Below are positions 22,500 through 26,238 of a DNA stretch of 26,238 nt, piece by piece. The stretch covers positions 1-26,238 of the forward strand of contig CAZYEX010000080.1 of NCBI GenBank assembly GCA_964646605.1, read 5' to 3'. Numbering within the stretch: the first letter of the stretch is position 1; each line of letters opens with the position of its first letter. The notes below the pieces were generated by a model, which was not told the DNA's origin, made no database searches, and saw nothing but the letters and a program-made list of their open reading frames with translations. The stretch is from SBAX01 sp964646605 (GTDB lineage: Bacteria; Planctomycetota; Phycisphaerae; UBA1845). A program made the translations under genes and the position numbers.

Positions 22500-23612
22500 A
22501 TGTTGATTGTTTCCTGCAAGCGGTTGTTTCTGGGGTTGGTAGCCGTCGTGGCGGTGGGGTCGGTCCAGGGGCAGGACGCCCAGCCGACGACGCCGCCCAA
22601 GGCGCCGCAGCCCTCCGCGGATCTCGCGGCCTCGCTGGAGGCCGGGGCAACGCCCGCGGCGGCAACGGTCGAGAAGATCATGCAGGAGGCCGGTCGCAAC
22701 ATTTCTCGTCGTTACAACCTCAACGAAGCCCAGTCACTCGAGACCGACAAGCTGATGAAACGCGAGGTGCAGCGCTTCCTCAAGGAGCACGAGGGCGAGG
22801 TCTGGCCCGTGATCCGCGACCTCATCGCCGCTCAGCTCGGCGGCAAGCCGCCCGAGAACCGCGAGGATGCCATGAAGCTGGGCAAGTCCGCCTTGCCGCT
22901 GATCGGGGTCGCCAAGGACGCCATCATCCGCGCCAACGAGGAATGGCGGACGTATCTCACCCCCGACCAGCGGACCATGCACGACTACGACATGGCGGAA
23001 ATGGAAAAGACCTTTCAGCAGATCGAGAAGAACTTCTCGGATTGGGCGGGCGGACAACCCAGCGACGCGGGACTGTTCCCCCCCCCACCGCCCGACGAAC
23101 GCAGCCCGGCCCGACCTCGGAAACCATCCACGGGCCTGCCCGAGCCCGAAATCGAAACTTTCCGCATCTCCCTGTTCGACAGCTTCGTGGAGGAGTTCAT
23201 CAAGGATTATCAGCTTAACCAAGGTCAGATTGACTCGGCGCGCTCCATCCTCAAGGAGTACAAGGCCAAGGCGTCGGAATTCAAGAAGGACAACGAGCCC
23301 GAGCTGCTGAAAATCGCCACACAGCAAAAGGCGGCGCTCGAAGCCCGCGACCGGGACAAGATCAAGGCCGCGGATTCGGCGCTCAAGAAAGCCCTGGAGC
23401 CGATCTACGCACTGTTCACCCAAATGGAGGAACGGCTCAAGGGGCTGCTCACCACGCTGCAGTTGGAGCGCTACGCCGCCCGCCGCCCCGCCATGCCGCG
23501 ACTACTGGCCCCCACGGCCGGCGAGACGCCCAAGCCGACAACGGAGCCTCCCCCGCCCCCCCCTGCCGCCGCCCCCGCGCAAACCCCCACGGAAAAAAAG
23601 GACGGACGCTAA
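22500..23612 (+). CDS. Exported alpha-helical protein with Pro-rich tail, unknown function
   Basis: 370 residues. A signal peptide (about 1-25, LFLGLVAVVAVGSVQGQ) is followed by two related helical modules. The first is near 70-190 (RRYNLNEAQSLETDKLMKRE, EEWRTYLTPDQRTMHDYDMAEM) and the second near 220-330 (IKDYQLNQGQIDSARSILKE, LEPIYALFTQMEERLKGLL). The pattern YxLNxxQ followed by long charged helices, and LTPDQR, resembles Spy/CpxP-like LTxxQ proteins, but the similarity is loose. A Pro-rich linker (PPPPPDERSPARPRKP) separates the modules and a Pro/Ala tail closes the chain. ATG 22500 has GAGGG about nine bases upstream. It probably acts in the periplasm, possibly as a chaperone or stress sensor; this is inference. 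Confidence 0.8.
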   Translation: MLIVSCKRLFLGLVAVVAVGSVQGQDAQPTTPPKAPQPSADLAASLEAGATPAAATVEKIMQEAGRNISRRYNLNEAQSLETDKLMKREVQRFLKEHEGEVWPVIRDLIAAQLGGKPPENREDAMKLGKSALPLIGVAKDAIIRANEEWRTYLTPDQRTMHDYDMAEMEKTFQQIEKNFSDWAGGQPSDAGLFPPPPPDERSPARPRKPSTGLPEPEIETFRISLFDSFVEEFIKDYQLNQGQIDSARSILKEYKAKASEFKKDNEPELLKIATQQKAALEARDRDKIKAADSALKKALEPIYALFTQMEERLKGLLTTLQLERYAARRPAMPRLLAPTAGETPKPTTEPPPPPPAAAPAQTPTEKKDGR

Positions 23613-23661
23613 CCGTTCGCCCGGCCGTTCCGCTATCGGACGTAGCCGCCGACTTCTTCGT

Positions 23662-23690
23662 TTGCCTTGAGATTTTGTGAATCCTACGAT
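23662..23690 (+). promoter_or_regulatory. Promoter candidate for the 181-residue protein gene
   Basis: TTGCCT (23662-23667) and TACGAT (23685-23690) are 17 bases apart; each matches four of six consensus positions. The leader to ATG 23762 would be about 65 bases. Confidence 0.33.
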
Positions 23691-23761
23691 TGGTTCGGTC
23701 GGGCGCTCCTGGGTGGGGTGTTCGGAGTTGTGAATGCGCTTGTCGAACTCCATCGTGTGCC

Positions 23762-24307
23762 ATGGAATCCATTGAGCCCAGTCATCCTCTGCGTCGTCTC
23801 TTCGGGGGCTTGGTCGAGAACGCCTTCTGCGCTGAAGTGGGCATGTGCGATCCCGGACTGACACAGTATGTCACCGAACTCCTGATCAGCTTCACGCACA
23901 TCGACCGCCTGGACACCATCCGCCACGCCGCGGGGAAGGGTCTGGAGCGCATCGCCGCCATGCTCGCCGCCTCGGACGACGAGACTCCCGCGTCGCAAAC
24001 CGAGCGCGACCTGCGTATCTACCGGAACATCGGCGACTACACGCTCTTTTGGGCCGGGGTCTATCCCGAGCAGCTCAAGCTCGTCCACCGGGACCCCACC
24101 GACGTGCTGTTGGACTATGTGTCGCAGGGGAAGCGGTCCTATGCCATCGTATCGAGGCTCGCGGACGACGATGACGCCCCGCCGCCGTCGCTGTACCGAC
24201 ATCTGAGCGAGGACTTCGAAACCTGCCTTCATGGCCTGGGGCTTGTTCGTCGCGGGTGGGAAAGGCTGCGGGTTGCAACCGGAGAAGGCGGGGAGATCCT
24301 CTACTAG
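23762..24307 (+). CDS. Cytosolic protein of unknown function
   Basis: 181 residues from ATG 23762. This start begins a clean soluble protein (MESIEPSHPLRRLFGGLVENAF); the frame is open upstream to 23690 but with unconvincing residues. The sequence is helical and acidic, with conserved-looking blocks HIDRLDTIRHAAGKGLERIAAML and ERDLRIYRNIGDYTLFWAGVYPEQL. There is no signal peptide, membrane helix or known catalytic motif. I recall similar unnamed planctomycete proteins but cannot place the family. The ribosome site is weak. It is the last gene before tRNA-Asn, so it is likely ancestral chromosome and not part of the element inserted beyond the tRNA. Confidence 0.7.
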   Translation: MESIEPSHPLRRLFGGLVENAFCAEVGMCDPGLTQYVTELLISFTHIDRLDTIRHAAGKGLERIAAMLAASDDETPASQTERDLRIYRNIGDYTLFWAGVYPEQLKLVHRDPTDVLLDYVSQGKRSYAIVSRLADDDDAPPPSLYRHLSEDFETCLHGLGLVRRGWERLRVATGEGGEILY

Positions 24308-24350
24308 GCTCGGCCAACCCGCCTCGGATGAAGCCGTCGCCGATCACCCT

Positions 24351-24370
24351 GGGGCTTGGTAACGCCCCTT
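24351..24370 (+). terminator. Weak hairpin terminator candidate
   Basis: GGGGC and GCCCC pair over an eight-base loop (24351-24368), 44 bases after the stop of the unknown-function gene, and are followed by TTCCCT. The T-tract is poor. Confidence 0.28.
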
Positions 24371-24380
24371 CCCTAGCGCC

Positions 24381-24408
24381 TTGACCCGCCCCGCGGTTGG
24401 ATTAGAGT
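24381..24408 (+). promoter_or_regulatory. Promoter candidate for tRNA-Asn
   Basis: TTGACC (24381-24386) and TAGAGT (24403-24408) are separated by 16 bases. Transcription would begin near 24415, about 16 bases before the mature tRNA 5' end. Confidence 0.5.
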
Positions 24409-24430
24409 TTCGCTTCTTGGAAGTTCTGAT

Positions 24431-24502
24431 TCCCCGATAGCTCAATGGTAGAGCGAGCGGCTGTTAACCGCTAGGTTTCAGGTTCGAGTCCTGATCGGGG
24501 AG
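24431..24502 (+). tRNA. tRNA-Asn (anticodon GUU)
   Basis: A full cloverleaf can be drawn by hand. The acceptor stem pairs TCCCCGA (24431-24437) with TCGGGGA (24495-24501), with discriminator G. The anticodon stem AGCGG/CCGCT encloses loop CTGTTAA, giving anticodon GTT at 24463-24465. The T arm TCAGG-TTCGAGT-CCTGA is complete. CCA is not encoded. The gene is intact although an integrase gene follows in the same direction, which fits integration that restores the tRNA 3' end. Confidence 0.96.
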
Positions 24503-24574
24503 TGACAGAAAAAGGCTGAAATTGCAGGGGTTTCCTGCGATTACCCGCGCGTGCGGAGCGGCTGTTACCGAGGC

Positions 24575-24607
24575 GGTTTGTGGGTAGTACTACCCAGAAA
24601 CCTTTTT
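24575..24607 (+). terminator. Palindromic hairpin with T-tract between tRNA-Asn and the integrase gene
   Basis: TGGGTAGTACTACCCA (24581-24596) is a perfect 16-base palindrome. One mismatched base on each side, then GGTTT (24575-24579) and AAACC (24598-24602), extend it. TTTTT (24603-24607) follows directly. This is the form of an intrinsic terminator. The integrase ribosome site GGAGG begins immediately after, so it could stop tRNA read-through, attenuate integrase expression, or act as an operator. Confidence 0.6.
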
Positions 24608-24620
24608 GGAGGCCGCTACC

Positions 24621-25886
24621 ATGCCGAGACCGAAGTCCACCGTTCCCGCACTCCGAGTCCACAAGCCGACCGGACAGGGATACGTTTTCCTTGACGGTCA
24701 CCGCGTCTACCTGGGACGGCACGACCTGCCGGGAACCCAGCGTCGATACGCCGAGACAATCGCCGAATGGACGGCCAACGGCGGGCGGTTGTCGGTGCCG
24801 CAGGCTGAGTTGACCATCGTCGAGTTGGTCGCCCGGTTTTTGGTCCACGTCGGGAGCTACTATCGCCGTCCCGATGGGACCCCAACCTGGGAGCCCGCGA
24901 ACTACCGGCAAGCCCTGCGTCCGCTGACCGAGGTGTACGCCGACACCCCTGCGGTCAAGTTCGGGCCGCTGGCGCTCAAGGCCGTCCGCGAACGCATGAT
25001 CGGTCTGGGGTGGTGCCGGTCCAGCGTGAACAAGCAATGCACCCGCGTCCGGGGTCTGTTTCGATGGGCCGCTGAGAATGAACTGATCCCCCCCGCTGCC
25101 TATCACGCGCTGCTGGCCGTCAAGGGACTCCGCCGGGGTCGGAGCGGAGCGCGGGAAACCGAGCCGGTGCGCCCGGTCCCCGATGAAGTTATCGAGGAGA
25201 CCATCCGGCACTGCACGCCGACCCTTGCGACCATGATCCGTCTGCAACAATTGACCGGCATGCGCCCCGGTGAAGTCTGCACGATGCGGACCGCCGACAT
25301 CGACACGTCGGGCAAGGTCTGGACCTACACGCCGGAACGTCACAAGACGGAACACTTCGGACGCAAGCGGACGATCTACCTGGGGCCGCGAGCACAAGAG
25401 GCGCTGAAACCGTGGCTGCGATTCGACACCCAAGCCTACATCTTCGCCCCCGCCGTGGCCGCTGCGGAATGCCGCGAGCGACGGCACACCGAACGAGTGA
25501 CCCCCAAGGGACAGGGAAACGAGCCGGGCGACAACGTGAAGCGACACCCCAAGCAAAAGCCGGGCGACCGTTACGATGTCAACGGGTATCGGCAGGCCGT
25601 CAATCACGCCTGCGCGCGGGCGTGGCCGTTCCCCGAACCGAAGGGGCTACGGGGCCGGGCTTTGATCTCGTGGCAGGCGGAGCACCGGACGGAACGGAAA
25701 CAATGGATGCACGACCATCGTTGGAACCCCCATCGTCTACGCCATTCGTTCGCTACCCACGTCCGGCGGGAGCACGGCTTGGAGGCCGCACAAGTGCTAC
25801 TCGGACACGCGGCGGCGGACGTGACGCAAGTGTACGCCGAACGGGACACGGCGACGGCGATTAAGGTCGCACGGAAAATCGGGTAA
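24621..25886 (+). CDS. Tyrosine site-specific recombinase (integrase)
   Basis: 421 residues from ATG 24621, which has GGAGG about nine bases upstream; a TTG at 24606 inside the ribosome site is unlikely. The N-terminal part (about 8-60) is an arm-binding-like segment (GYVFLDGHRVYLGRHD). A core-binding helical domain (about 62-170) and the catalytic domain follow. Catalytic residues visible are R215 (TGMRPGEVC), K242 (HKTEH), H371 and R374 (HRLRHSFATH), H396 (LLGH) and Y405 (VTQVYAERD), a complete set. A basic insertion of about 85 residues (280-365) separates the Lys strand from HxxR. It lies 118 bases downstream of tRNA-Asn in the same direction, the classic arrangement for an element integrated at a tRNA 3' end. 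The target site and element type are inferred. Confidence 0.93.
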   Translation: MPRPKSTVPALRVHKPTGQGYVFLDGHRVYLGRHDLPGTQRRYAETIAEWTANGGRLSVPQAELTIVELVARFLVHVGSYYRRPDGTPTWEPANYRQALRPLTEVYADTPAVKFGPLALKAVRERMIGLGWCRSSVNKQCTRVRGLFRWAAENELIPPAAYHALLAVKGLRRGRSGARETEPVRPVPDEVIEETIRHCTPTLATMIRLQQLTGMRPGEVCTMRTADIDTSGKVWTYTPERHKTEHFGRKRTIYLGPRAQEALKPWLRFDTQAYIFAPAVAAAECRERRHTERVTPKGQGNEPGDNVKRHPKQKPGDRYDVNGYRQAVNHACARAWPFPEPKGLRGRALISWQAEHRTERKQWMHDHRWNPHRLRHSFATHVRREHGLEAAQVLLGHAAADVTQVYAERDTATAIKVARKIG

Positions 25887-25947
25887 GCTGTTTTCGTCGG
25901 GCGTCCGGTTCGCTACCGGATGAACGATCGGGCGCGGCGTGTTGGTC

Positions 25948-25995
25948 CTACCCTTCCGACACGTCACGCCCGGTCGGCCCGACTTGAAAGGGTAG
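25948..25995 (+). repeat. Inverted repeat upstream of the gene following the integrase
   Basis: CTACCCTT (25948-25955) and AAGGGTAG (25988-25995) are perfect inverted copies 32 bases apart, with a further short dyad GTCGG-C-CCGAC (25973-25983) between them. A small hairpin TCCGGT-tcgct-ACCGGA (25904-25920) lies just after the integrase stop. The right arm overlaps the region expected to hold the next gene's ribosome site. Confidence 0.45.
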
Positions 25996-25998
25996 AAC

Positions 25999-26238
25999 AT
26001 GCGAACACAGAAGGCACGCGCTCCTAGAGACCTACACAAGTACATCCTCTCGAAAACCATGCCAGTTGGTCAACGATCCTGCGATCAACCGATCACCGAC
26101 GCCGACCGGCGATGGTTCGCGGCAATTCTTCGGCAAGTCGAACGGCTCGAAACAGCCCGCACGGAATTACTGCCGTCGTGGAACGCGACGAAGCCCGACT
26201 GGGAAGGGTTGGAACTGGCGATCACCCGAGCAACCGGC
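25999..26238 (+). CDS. Start of an unknown gene of the putative integrated element, cut by window edge
   Basis: Open frame of 80 codons from ATG 25999 to the window end with no stop. AAAGGG lies about eight bases upstream. The visible part is soluble and charged, with PITDADRRWFAAILRQVERLETARTELL-type helical character and a Trp-containing acidic stretch (PSWNATKPDWEGLELAI). No family was recognised. It follows the integrase by 112 bases in the same direction, so it probably belongs to the integrated element. Confidence 0.5.
   Translation, partial: MRTQKARAPRDLHKYILSKTMPVGQRSCDQPITDADRRWFAAILRQVERLETARTELLPSWNATKPDWEGLELAITRATG

Noticed and set aside
25904..25995. CRISPR-like or integron attC-like array after the integrase
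   Set aside because: There are only isolated inverted repeats, with no regularly spaced direct repeats and no integron-type integrase features.

Overview
The window is GC-rich bacterial chromosome. The secreted proteins point to a planctomycete (Planctomycetota, Phycisphaerae-like). One protein ends in a PEP-CTERM sorting tail, one has a type IV pilin-like N-terminus (NAFTLIELLVV), and three carry the Asp/Asn-rich calcium-loop (dockerin-like) segments common in that phylum. This assignment is inferred from protein style; there is no rRNA or other phylogenetic marker beyond infA and folP.

Layout. (1) 1-6420, minus strand: a tripartite heavy-metal-type efflux operon read from right to left. 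It starts with a small secreted Cys/His-rich protein, then a TolC/CusC-like outer-membrane lipoprotein, a CusB/CzcB-like adaptor lipoprotein, and a CusA/CzcA-like RND pump cut by the left edge. The last three genes overlap by 1-4 bases. (2) 6574-9238, minus strand: a lipoprotein with an Asn/Asp repeat tail, overlapping a divergent M1-type metallopeptidase lipoprotein. (3) 9487-10592, plus strand: infA (IF-1) and folP (dihydropteroate synthase), joined by a small direct/inverted repeat that supplies the folP N-terminus. (4) 10681-20708, minus strand: an exported-protein block. It contains an FG-GAP repeat protein, a seven-helix membrane protein, a pseudopilin-like protein, a dockerin-bearing secreted protein, a PEP-CTERM protein, a small membrane protein, and a very large secreted M4 protease with an inserted PA domain. 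(5) 21011-24307, plus strand: a TPR protein, a secreted helical protein and a conserved-looking cytosolic protein of unknown function. (6) 24431-26238, plus strand: tRNA-Asn(GUU) followed by a tyrosine integrase and the start of one more gene. This looks like the left end of an integrated element whose body lies beyond the window.

How the parts work together: the efflux proteins should form one envelope-spanning pump, with the Cys/His-rich protein as a possible periplasmic metal binder. The exported block suggests extracellular proteolysis and surface-anchored proteins, but neither an exosortase nor a pilus secretion engine is present here. Several promoters with a TTGAC-type -35 box can be proposed by eye. 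No rRNA, CRISPR array or insertion sequence was seen, and no gene-free gap exceeds about 275 bases. The best leads for something undescribed are the Cys/His-rich efflux partner, the promoter-embedded dyads, and the palindromic hairpin with T-tract between tRNA-Asn and the integrase.
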